A stretch of 20,759 nucleotides of DNA from Actinomycetales bacterium (GTDB lineage Bacteria; Actinomycetota; Actinomycetes; Propionibacteriales; Nocardioidaceae), in contig JAAZCT010000254.1 of the NCBI GenBank assembly GCA_012513165.1, forward strand, positions 1 to 20,759, given 5' to 3'. Positions 15,011-20,759 of this stretch are shown piece by piece. The translations under genes and the position numbers were made by a program. The notes under the pieces are model-generated. The model ran no database searches. It had not been told where the DNA came from and worked only from the letters and a program-made list of their open reading frames with translations. The stretch's first letter is position 1. Every line of letters starts with the position of its first letter.

Positions 15011-15040
15011 ATAGAAAAGAGCAGCCCCTTACGGATGCTC
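15011..15040 (-). terminator. Attenuator-like hairpin with T-tract in the glyA leader
   Basis: On the minus strand GAGCA (15040-15036) pairs with TGCTC (15023-15019). TCC (15035-15033) pairs with GGG around the tetraloop GTAA (15032-15029), with a two-base bulge on one side. TTTTCT follows at once (15018-15013). This is a plausible factor-independent terminator, yet it lies about 20 nt before the glyA start codon in the same direction. GAGCAG at 15068-15063 could instead pair with the same CTGCTC (15024-15019), giving a competing antiterminator. I do not recognise a known riboswitch consensus. Confidence 0.42.
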
Positions 15041-15099
15041 GTTCCTCGCTTAGCCACACTGCCTGCTCGGTCACCGGGCGTGAGGATAGACACGTTTCG

Positions 15100-15127
15100 T
15101 ATCTAGTGATGTCGTGTTCCACAGCAA
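15100..15127 (-). promoter_or_regulatory. Possible glyA promoter
   Basis: On the minus strand TTGCTG (15127-15122) and TAGATA (15105-15100) are 16 bp apart and would start transcription near 15094, giving a leader of about 100 nt that contains the attenuator-like hairpin. Only half of each hexamer is consensus. Confidence 0.33.
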
Positions 15128-15183
15128 TGAACCTCTGCTTAGGGAAAGATAGGAGGTGCCAACTAAGAACTGGAGAGACCACC

Positions 15184-15621
15184 GTGAGCAATTCAAAAAT
15201 CGTCGTCGGCATTGATGACAGCCAAGCAAGCATCACTGCCATGAAGTGGGCGGCTACTGAAGCCGACCTTCGGAACGCGGAACTCATCCTCGTCAACGTG
15301 TGGCAAATCGACCCGTCGCTCGCCGCTGCCGGCGTGGTTCTGCCGTGGGCTGATTTTGAAGAAGATGCCCGCAACCAAGCCACCGACCTCGTCGAAGAGC
15401 ACATCGGCTCGACCGATGCGCAGGGTCGTGAACGCAATATTGTCATCGTTCAGGGCACTCCAGGGCCCGTAATGATTGAACTCTCGCGCGATGCAGACAT
15501 GCTCGTCGTGGGCACACAAGTACACACAGGGTTGCGGCGCGTTCTGCACGGATCGGTCAGCCACTACTGTCTGACTCACGCCGAATGTGTGGTTGTAGCC
15601 GTACCCGTCGCAGCTTCCTAG
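15184..15621 (+). CDS. Universal stress protein (UspA family)
   Basis: A 145-residue single-domain Usp. The GTG at 15184 is preferred to an upstream in-frame ATG because GGAG (15172-15175) precedes it by eight bases and because the family starts directly with the strand KIVVGIDDS (Asp11). The C-terminal half contains VVGTQVHTGLRRVLHGSVS (108-126). The ATP-binding pattern G-2X-G-9X-G-S/T is only partly kept: G110, then Val where the second Gly should be, with G123-S124 intact. ATP binding is therefore uncertain. Such cytoplasmic proteins help survival under starvation, low oxygen or redox stress. It is divergent from glyA with a 191-bp gap. AGGAGG at 15151-15156 is a second purine-rich site without a start at proper distance. 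Confidence 0.92.
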   Translation: MSNSKIVVGIDDSQASITAMKWAATEADLRNAELILVNVWQIDPSLAAAGVVLPWADFEEDARNQATDLVEEHIGSTDAQGRERNIVIVQGTPGPVMIELSRDADMLVVGTQVHTGLRRVLHGSVSHYCLTHAECVVVAVPVAAS

Positions 15622-15766
15622 GCACCGAAAGCTTCACCACCGCGCGCGATGTCGTGTCGCGATGGTCACCGGGTCGGCTTATGCTTAGTCGAATTTGGCG
15701 AATGCCTCCCACGGCTCGTGATTTCGCGAGAATATGGGATGTACTCGAATCGGACGGAGAAATCTC

Positions 15767-16687
15767 GTGAAGAAACTGGCGATCCTCGCAGCCGCAGCGG
15801 TTGGCTACGCATTAGCAGAACGGGTCGGGCGCAAGAAAGACCTTGGTTTCACTGATCCTGGGCCAGTTATCTACAAACCTCCCGCCCCCACGGTTGTTCC
15901 GGACCTTCCGGTCGAGCCATTCATTGAACCAGCCGAAGCTCCGATTGAGGTTGAAGTTGAGGCTGAGCAAGAGGTAGTCGTTGAGCCTGAAGTTGTGGCC
16001 CAAGTTCCAGACTTTCCTCAGCCTGAAGACGTTGCGGTAACTGAGGAAGAATCCCCCGTCGCGGACGCAACCGAAGAAGAACTCGAAGCTGCTTTTGAAG
16101 CTGAGTTCGCGGCCGAGTTGGCTGCTGAAGCCGAACTGGCCGCCGAGGCAGCGTTGGCCGCCGAACTCCTGCCCGAGCCACCCGCGCCTCCGGTCATTGA
16201 ACCGTTCCTCAAACACCCTGAGGAAGAACCTCCGGTCGTTGTTGAGGCTGATGAGGAACCTGACGAGGAGCCTATTGAGACAATCTCGAAGGAAGCCCTC
16301 GAAACGTGGGAGTCGAACTGGGCCGACGACATGCCACTGGTGGAAACCGACGCTGAAGCGGAGACTCCCACCGCGGAACCAGAAGCGGAACCCAAACTTT
16401 CTGATCTCGCCGACAACATCGTGGCTCGAGTCCAAACAGCGGCTGATCTCGCGCGCGAAGATGAGATCGACGTTGAGAACGTCGACGACGACGTTCTCGA
16501 TTCGCCCGTGCTTGAGGCCGAGGCCCCGGCAGCATTCGTGGTTCCCACTGCAGGAGATTTTTCGGACGAAATCTTCGAAGGTGAAACACCCGACAGTCCC
16601 GACCCCGTCGCTGTTGACGAAGCACTTTTAGCTGAAACCGGACTGATGGACCCAATCGACGACGAGGAACTCGGCAAGGATTCCTAA
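15767..16687 (+). CDS. Highly acidic membrane-anchored protein of unknown function
   Basis: A 306-residue protein I do not recognise. The GTG at 15767 is set by GGAGA (15756-15760), six bases upstream. The N-terminus KKLAILAAAAVGYALAERVG is a short hydrophobic helix followed by a basic patch (RKKD), recalling the GYVLGxRAGRER start of small actinobacterial YtxH-like membrane proteins. The rest is soluble-looking and extremely acidic: by my count 87 of 306 residues are Asp or Glu against about 14 Lys/Arg. Sections are Pro/Val/Glu-rich (35-105), an Ala-Glu-Leu helix with repeated AAE units (about 106-135), Pro/Glu-rich (136-175), then mixed acidic with a possible helix (LADNIVARVQTAADLARED, about 214-232). 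It is probably disordered. It lies 145 bp after the usp gene and 81 bp before the P450. Confidence 0.8.
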   Translation: MKKLAILAAAAVGYALAERVGRKKDLGFTDPGPVIYKPPAPTVVPDLPVEPFIEPAEAPIEVEVEAEQEVVVEPEVVAQVPDFPQPEDVAVTEEESPVADATEEELEAAFEAEFAAELAAEAELAAEAALAAELLPEPPAPPVIEPFLKHPEEEPPVVVEADEEPDEEPIETISKEALETWESNWADDMPLVETDAEAETPTAEPEAEPKLSDLADNIVARVQTAADLAREDEIDVENVDDDVLDSPVLEAEAPAAFVVPTAGDFSDEIFEGETPDSPDPVAVDEALLAETGLMDPIDDEELGKDS

Positions 16688-16701
16688 TCGTTCGGCTCTC
16701 T

Positions 16702-16719
16702 CGTGAAGTTCACGTGAAC
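16702..16719. promoter_or_regulatory. Overlapping palindromes GTTCACGTGAAC / CGTGAA repeats
   Basis: GTTCACGTGAAC (16708-16719) is a perfect 12-bp palindrome, and CGTGAA-G-TTCACG (16702-16714) is a second, overlapping it. Together they give three alternating CGTGAA half-sites in 17 bp, covering a possible -35 (TTCACG, 16709-16714). The core also matches 10 of the 12 central bases of the ParB site parS. An operator for an unlinked regulator is the simplest reading. Confidence 0.5.
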
Positions 16720-16737
16720 CCGCCGGAGGCATAGGCT
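16709..16737 (+). promoter_or_regulatory. Likely promoter of the P450-ABC transporter operon
   Basis: TTCACG (16709-16714, four of six matches to TTGACA) and TAGGCT (16732-16737, fitting TANNNT) are 17 bp apart. Transcription would start near 16744, inside the left arm of the following inverted repeat. Both elements overlap palindromes. Confidence 0.42.
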
Positions 16738-16763
16738 CCTGAGTTAGGTCACTAACTCAGGAG
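16736..16763. repeat. Perfect 12-bp inverted repeat over the P450 ribosome-binding site
   Basis: CTCCTGAGTTAG (16736-16747) and CTAACTCAGGAG (16752-16763) are exact complements separated by GTCA. The right arm contains AGGAG (16759-16763), the ribosome-binding site five bases before the P450 ATG. As RNA it makes a 12-bp hairpin with a four-base loop that hides this site; as DNA it is a 28-bp operator-like palindrome across the probable transcription start. Confidence 0.75.
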
Positions 16764-16768
16764 TGCGC

Positions 16769-17917
16769 ATGTCTGACCTTTCAGATTCGGTCGATTGGGA
16801 TGCCAGAGCAGACGATGTTCTCGCGGATCAGATTTCCGCCTACGATCGAATGCGATCGCGGTGTCCCGTCGCGCGAGACGAATCCGGACATTGGTCACTT
16901 TTCACACATGGCGACGTAGTTTCAGCCCTGAAAGATCACGACGCGTTTTCAAACGCCGTTTCCGTTCATGTGGCTGTCCCCAACGGAATGGATCCACCTG
17001 AGCACACTTCTTTTCGAGAGCTTGTTGACGGGTATTACACACCTGAACGGCTAACCGACTTCGAACCAGTCCTACGCGATATCGCCATCCGGACAATCGA
17101 TGGGATTCCTCGGGGCGAACCCGTCGAGGTGTTGAGCATGCTGGCGGAGCCGTTCGCCATCGCCGTGCAAAACGCCTTCATGGGTTGGTCCCAAGATTTA
17201 GCCGAGCCCCTCATGTCGTGGAACAAGAAGAACCAGGCCGCAGTCTTGTCTCAAGATCGAGACCAGCTCTCCGCCGTCGCGATGGAGTTTGATACTCACA
17301 TTCGCGCCCAGTTGGCGCTCCGGTCTGATGGTCAGACTGATGATGTGACGGCCCAACTTATGCGCGAGAAAGTCGACGGTCGCTCGCTTACCGACGACGA
17401 GATTGTGGCCATCATTCGAAACTGGACCGTGGGTGAGCTTGGAACGATGAGCGCTAGCTTCGCGATCATCATCGAATTCCTGGCTCGTAACTCCGCAGTT
17501 CAAGACCGCCTGCGCACGCATCCTGAACTCGCCGTCGCCGCGAGTGATGAGATTCTGAGGATCCACCCACCGTTGATCGCAAACCGGCGGCGCACCACCC
17601 GGGACGTGACGTTGCACGATCGCGAGATCCCAGCCGAATCGCGGGTCAATCTTGTGTGGGCCTCAGCCAATCGAGACGAATCTGTGTTTGGCGATCCCGA
17701 CGAATTTCGGCTCGATCGCGAACCAGACCAGAACATTCTTTATGGAGTGGGCATCCACTATTGCCCCGGCGCACCGCTCGCCCGGCTCGAGTTCAAGGTG
17801 TTGCTCGAAGAGTTACTAGCACGGGTCAGTTCAATCACTCCCGTATCCAATCCGGCGCCCCAACTCGCAATCTTCCCAGGCGCTGGCTGGTCGCAAGTTC
17901 ACGTGCAGTTCGAGTAA
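16769..17917 (+). CDS. Cytochrome P450
   Basis: A 382-residue soluble bacterial P450. The ATG at 16769 is used because AGGAG sits five bases upstream; a GTG two codons earlier is part of that site. The heme-binding loop is YGVGIHYCPGAPLARLE with ligand Cys332, Tyr replacing the usual Phe. The ExxR pair is Glu261-Arg264, and the C-helix is PPEHTSFR (77-83). The I-helix reads NWTVGELGTMSAS (218-230) rather than the usual AG-x-(D/E)-T; I recall GELGT in some actinobacterial P450s, so oxygen activation may still occur. P450s hydroxylate substrates using ferredoxin electrons; no ferredoxin gene is nearby. It is 25 bp ahead of the ABC ATPase gene and probably co-transcribed with the exporter. Substrate unknown. 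Confidence 0.93.
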   Translation: MSDLSDSVDWDARADDVLADQISAYDRMRSRCPVARDESGHWSLFTHGDVVSALKDHDAFSNAVSVHVAVPNGMDPPEHTSFRELVDGYYTPERLTDFEPVLRDIAIRTIDGIPRGEPVEVLSMLAEPFAIAVQNAFMGWSQDLAEPLMSWNKKNQAAVLSQDRDQLSAVAMEFDTHIRAQLALRSDGQTDDVTAQLMREKVDGRSLTDDEIVAIIRNWTVGELGTMSASFAIIIEFLARNSAVQDRLRTHPELAVAASDEILRIHPPLIANRRRTTRDVTLHDREIPAESRVNLVWASANRDESVFGDPDEFRLDREPDQNILYGVGIHYCPGAPLARLEFKVLLEELLARVSSITPVSNPAPQLAIFPGAGWSQVHVQFE

Positions 17918-17942
17918 CGTCATCCTTGACGAAGGGATCACC

Positions 17943-18866
17943 ATGGCTGATGCAATCGTGATGCAGAACGTTGTAAAACGATTCGGAAAGACAACTGCAC
18001 TCGACGGCACCGATCTGAACGTATTGATCGGCGAAGTTCACGGATTCCTCGGCCCTAACGGCGCCGGGAAGTCAACCGCGATTCGAGTGCTTTTAGGCTT
18101 GCTACGCCACGACAGCGGAGAAGTTCGTGTGCTCGATGGCGATCCTTGGAACGACACCGTTACGCTTCATCGCCGTTTGGCATATGTTCCAGGTGACGTG
18201 CAATTGTGGCCGAACCTTACGGGCGGTGAAATCATCGACGTTCTCGGTCGGCTTCGTGGTGGTTTTGATGCCGCACGAAAGTCAGAACTTTGCGAGCGCT
18301 TCGCGTTGGATCCTCACAAAAAGAGCCGCACCTATTCTAAGGGGAACCGGCAAAAGGTCGCCTTGATTTCAGCTCTCGTTTCAAACGTCGAACTGTTCCT
18401 CTTTGACGAACCAACATCGGGGCTCGATCCATTGATGGAAGCCGAGTTTCAAGAAGTTGTTCGAGAGCTCACCGCTAAGGGTCGCACTGTTTTGTTATCT
18501 AGTCACATCCTCGCCCAAGTAGAGTCACTCGCCGATCGGATATCTATCATCCGCGATGGCAAGACGGTCGAAGCCGGTTCGCTCGACGACTTGCGTCACA
18601 TGTCGCGAACATCCATCACGGTCCCCACCGAGCAACCGCTTGACCGCCTAGCAACGCTGCCGGGAGTTCACGGGCTCACGTCCCACAACGGCCACAGTCA
18701 ATTCGACGTCGATCGAATTAGTTTGGATTCGGTCATTCGCGAGTTAAGTACTTTTGGCGTGCTGTCGCTGGAGGCTAAACCGCCGACGCTCGAACAACTT
18801 CTCTTGCGCCACTATTCAGATCAGATCAGCGCCGAGACGCGCCAAGTTGTCTTGGGCGATTCATGA
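17943..18866 (+). CDS. ABC transporter ATP-binding protein (DrrA/ABC-2 exporter type)
   Basis: A 307-residue ATPase. Walker A is GPNGAGKST (37-45), the Q-loop region YVPGDVQLWPNLT (81-93), the signature YSKGNRQK (131-138; the LSGGQ variant usual in this exporter class), Walker B LFLFDE with Glu156, D-loop SGLD (159-162), and switch His188. The C-terminal part (about 215-300) is an extra domain typical of exporter ATPases of the drug and antibiotic type. The ATG at 17943 follows GAAGGGA by about five bases. It overlaps the permease start by four bases (ATGA), so the two form one transporter; the P450 gene lies 25 bp upstream. Confidence 0.95.
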   Translation: MADAIVMQNVVKRFGKTTALDGTDLNVLIGEVHGFLGPNGAGKSTAIRVLLGLLRHDSGEVRVLDGDPWNDTVTLHRRLAYVPGDVQLWPNLTGGEIIDVLGRLRGGFDAARKSELCERFALDPHKKSRTYSKGNRQKVALISALVSNVELFLFDEPTSGLDPLMEAEFQEVVRELTAKGRTVLLSSHILAQVESLADRISIIRDGKTVEAGSLDDLRHMSRTSITVPTEQPLDRLATLPGVHGLTSHNGHSQFDVDRISLDSVIRELSTFGVLSLEAKPPTLEQLLLRHYSDQISAETRQVVLGDS

Positions 18867-20479
18867 CCACGCGTGCTCAAACACGGGACCACAAACTCAT
18901 CGGCTTAGCGACGGTCGTTCGTCTGGCCTTGCGTCGAGACCGCCTTTCCCTCACAAGTTGGGTTATCGGTTTCGGCTTGTTCACGCTCTATGTCGTGGTC
19001 GCTATCCCTGCAGCATATGGTGACGAAGCCGATATGAGAGCAACGGCCGATCTCTTTGCTGTTCCCATGAGCCGGGTGCTGATTGGCCCGGCATACGGTT
19101 TCGAGAATCCATCATTCGAACAGTTCGTCACCAATGGCTACGGCCTATATTTTCTGCTGCTTGCTGCACTTATGAGCATTCTGACCATGATTCGCCACAC
19201 GCGCGCCGAAGAACAAACTGAGCGTGCCGAGTTGTTGCGTTCCAACGCCGTCGGCCGGCACGCCACCTTGACGGCAGCACTGATCATGACGGGCGTAGCC
19301 AATGTCCTGAGCACCGCAGCCGTCGTTGCTGTCCTGCTTTTTGTCGGTGAGTATTCGATCGAAGGATCCCTATTGTTCGGCGCTGGTATTGCCGCAACCG
19401 GGCTCAGTTTCGCCGGTATTGCGGCAGTTACGGCGCAGCTTTCGGAGTTTTCTCGTGGGGCCTCTGGCCTAGCAGGGATAGTTTTAGGTGCGGCCTTCGT
19501 GATTCGTGCAGGCGGAGATCTCGCTGCCGTCGGTGGCTCCACACTTTCTTGGTTCTCCCCACTCGCTTGGGCTCAACAAACGGCCCCATTTGTGTTGAAT
19601 CGGTGGTGGCCCCTCGCACTACCGCTCATCTTGGCCATGGTGACATGTGCCATGGGGTTCGCGTTGTCTGCCGTTCGTGACTTTGGCGCCAGCCACTTTC
19701 AGGCCCGTTTGGGGCCTGGCCATGCACCCTCTCGGTGGGGACACCCGTGGGGTTGGGCATGGCGGCAACAACGCTCTTTGACCATTGCTTGGGCGGGGTC
19801 GCTCATTGTCGGCAGTTTAGCTTTCGGTGGTTTTACTCAAGCGCTTCTCGAAGCCGAGTTGCCCGAAGTCTTCCGGCAACTCTTCACGTCAGTTGATTTA
19901 CTCACGGGGTATCTGGCATACATGGTGACCTTCATGGCGTTTTTTGTCTCATCGTTCGCCGTGATGGCCGTTCAAGGACTTCGTAGTGAAGAGTCCACAA
20001 CTCGACTCGAAGCAATTCTGGCTTTGCCTGTGTCTCGATCTCGTTGGTTTCTGGCGCAACTCGGTGTGACGACTCTCGTTACAGCGGTGATGCTGCTCGT
20101 CATCGGTTGGTCGATCGGTGTTGGAGCAGCGCTGGTTACTCGTGACTGGTCCCTCGTACTTGACTTAGGTTGGGCTCAACTTTCCTATCTGCCCGCGGTT
20201 GGGGTGGTGCTGGCAGTCGCTGCCCTGCTTTTCGGCACACTGCCTCGGCTAGTCCCAGCAACGTGGGCATTGGTTGCGTTGTCGGTTTTCCTCGGATCGT
20301 TCGGCACACTCCTGGATCTGCCTCAATTCGTATTGAACCTGTCGCCCTTCACTCACCTGGCGGAAATGCCGATCGAGAAGTTTAATGCTTGGGCCGCAAT
20401 GGTCTTGAGCGGTATTTCCTTGGCCGGAGTCGGCATCGGTGTCCTCGGATTGCGACGACGCGATGTGAGCGGCGGCTAG
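18863..20479 (+). CDS. ABC-2-type exporter permease, 12-helix fused form
   Basis: A 538-residue membrane protein with two six-helix halves. Helices are near 33-52, 93-110, 138-160, 170-190, 198-215 and 245-265, then 300-320, 345-370, 395-418, 435-458, 464-482 and 510-530. EEQTERAELLRSNAVGR and its counterpart RSEESTTRLEAILALPVSRSRW occur at the same place in each half, the coupling region of this exporter family, and show the internal duplication. This type partners with a DrrA-like ATPase and exports drugs, antibiotics or lipids; substrate unknown. It overlaps the ATPase gene by four bases. It ends only two bases before the convergent YibE/F gene, with no separate terminator visible. Confidence 0.93.
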   Translation: MTTRAQTRDHKLIGLATVVRLALRRDRLSLTSWVIGFGLFTLYVVVAIPAAYGDEADMRATADLFAVPMSRVLIGPAYGFENPSFEQFVTNGYGLYFLLLAALMSILTMIRHTRAEEQTERAELLRSNAVGRHATLTAALIMTGVANVLSTAAVVAVLLFVGEYSIEGSLLFGAGIAATGLSFAGIAAVTAQLSEFSRGASGLAGIVLGAAFVIRAGGDLAAVGGSTLSWFSPLAWAQQTAPFVLNRWWPLALPLILAMVTCAMGFALSAVRDFGASHFQARLGPGHAPSRWGHPWGWAWRQQRSLTIAWAGSLIVGSLAFGGFTQALLEAELPEVFRQLFTSVDLLTGYLAYMVTFMAFFVSSFAVMAVQGLRSEESTTRLEAILALPVSRSRWFLAQLGVTTLVTAVMLLVIGWSIGVGAALVTRDWSLVLDLGWAQLSYLPAVGVVLAVAALLFGTLPRLVPATWALVALSVFLGSFGTLLDLPQFVLNLSPFTHLAEMPIEKFNAWAAMVLSGISLAGVGIGVLGLRRRDVSGG

Positions 20480-20481
20480 TC

Positions 20482-20759
20482 TCAGACTTCGCCCAATTCC
20501 TCATCGAAATAGTCGTACTCAGGCGCATCCCCATTGCGTGCGGCCACTGTGGCAAGGGCCGTCGTGATGGGAACTGCAGCAATCAAGCCTAGGGTCGCAA
20601 CCGCGCTGCGCACGATTTCTTGCGAAATGAGTTGGGTTGATACGACCCCGCCGAACGAACTGTGATCTGCCATGATCACCAGCAGGATTGGGAGGGACGT
20701 GCCAGCGTAGGCCAAGATGATCGTGTTGACCACCGAGGCAATGTGCGACCGACCAATCC
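20482..20759 (-). CDS. YibE/F-family membrane protein (5' end beyond window)
   Basis: The last 91 residues of a larger protein, reading from the right edge to the TGA at 20484-20482. GRSHIASVVNTIILAYAGTS near the edge, then LPILLVIM, QEIVRSAVATLGLIAAVPITTALAT and an acidic tail (YDYFDEELGEV) match the C-terminal part of YibE/F proteins, polytopic membrane proteins of unknown function. Two hydrophobic helices are visible. A GTG inside this stretch (20733) is not the start, because the frame and the family motif continue upstream to the window end. Confidence 0.85.
   Translation of the reverse strand, partial: IGRSHIASVVNTIILAYAGTSLPILLVIMADHSSFGGVVSTQLISQEIVRSAVATLGLIAAVPITTALATVAARNGDAPEYDYFDEELGEV

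Noticed and set aside
14997..15446. Minus-strand frame of 149 codons between glyA and usp
   Set aside because: It runs antisense through the usp gene; composition is unlike a real protein and the glyA leader explains the rest.
15715..15730. CTCGTG-ATTT-CGCGAG hairpin between usp and the acidic-protein gene
   Set aside because: Six pairs including a G-U and no T-tract; too weak to call a terminator.
16080..16180. Repetitive DNA with GCCGAG/GCTGAA units
   Set aside because: Not CRISPR or a satellite; it is the coding sequence of the Ala-Glu helix, with irregular unit length.
15812..16677. Minus-strand frames opposite the acidic protein (Arg/Leu/Phe-rich and Ser/Ala-rich)
   Set aside because: They are complements of repetitive GAA/GAG/GCC codons; the plus frame has a ribosome-binding site and a membrane anchor.

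Overview
The window is an origin-side stretch of an actinobacterial chromosome. The evidence is a WhiB-family Fe-S regulator, the FhaA-FhaB-PstP-RodA-PbpA-PknB cell-wall kinase operon, CrgA, a tRNA-Leu(CAG) beside fhaA, and many GTG starts with 4-nt GTGA/ATGA overlaps. GC content is moderate (mid to high fifties percent by eye), lower than in Streptomyces or Mycobacterium, so a moderate-GC actinobacterial lineage is likely. I cannot name the species.

Layout. Positions 1-802 (-): a crotonase/enoyl-CoA hydratase-family gene cut by the left edge. 976-1266 (+): a WhiB3/WhiD-like regulator with a CRP/FNR-type palindrome in front. 1280-2563 (-): a hexameric-type glutamate dehydrogenase. 2630-2712 (-): tRNA-Leu(CAG). 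2873-9931 (+): fhaA, fhaB, pstP, rodA, pbpA and pknB, the first five tightly overlapped. 9971-10675 (-): a DUF881 protein. 10767-11003 (+): crgA. 11084-12448 (-): rhomboid protease and cyclophilin. This order and these relative orientations match the conserved gyrA-proximal block of actinobacteria as I know it from Mycobacterium tuberculosis, but pknA and trpG are missing. The 80 bp between crgA and the rhomboid gene are filled by three DnaA-box-like repeats.

From 12517 onward the content is lineage-specific: a tiny unannotated membrane ORF (+), then glyA-SURF1-DUF3817 as a minus-strand operon (12638-14992) behind a leader with an attenuator-like hairpin. A plus-strand run follows: a universal stress protein, a very acidic membrane-anchored protein of unknown function, and a cytochrome P450 followed by an ABC-2 exporter pair. 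The right edge cuts a YibE/F-family membrane protein (-).

How the genes work together: RodA (SEDS glycosyltransferase) and PbpA (class B transpeptidase) form a peptidoglycan synthase pair. PknB senses the wall through PASTA domains, PstP reverses its phosphorylation, and FhaA/FhaB are phosphothreonine-reading adaptors. CrgA and the DUF881 protein are envelope/division neighbours. The P450 and exporter look like a small separate transcription unit with its own palindrome-rich control region. No gene-free stretch exceeds 300 bp, and I see no CRISPR array, transposase, insertion sequence or rRNA. The most noteworthy signals are the DnaA-box cluster (11017-11080), the nested palindromes before the P450 (16702-16763), the CRP-like site before whiB (934-949), and the glyA leader hairpin (15019-15040).
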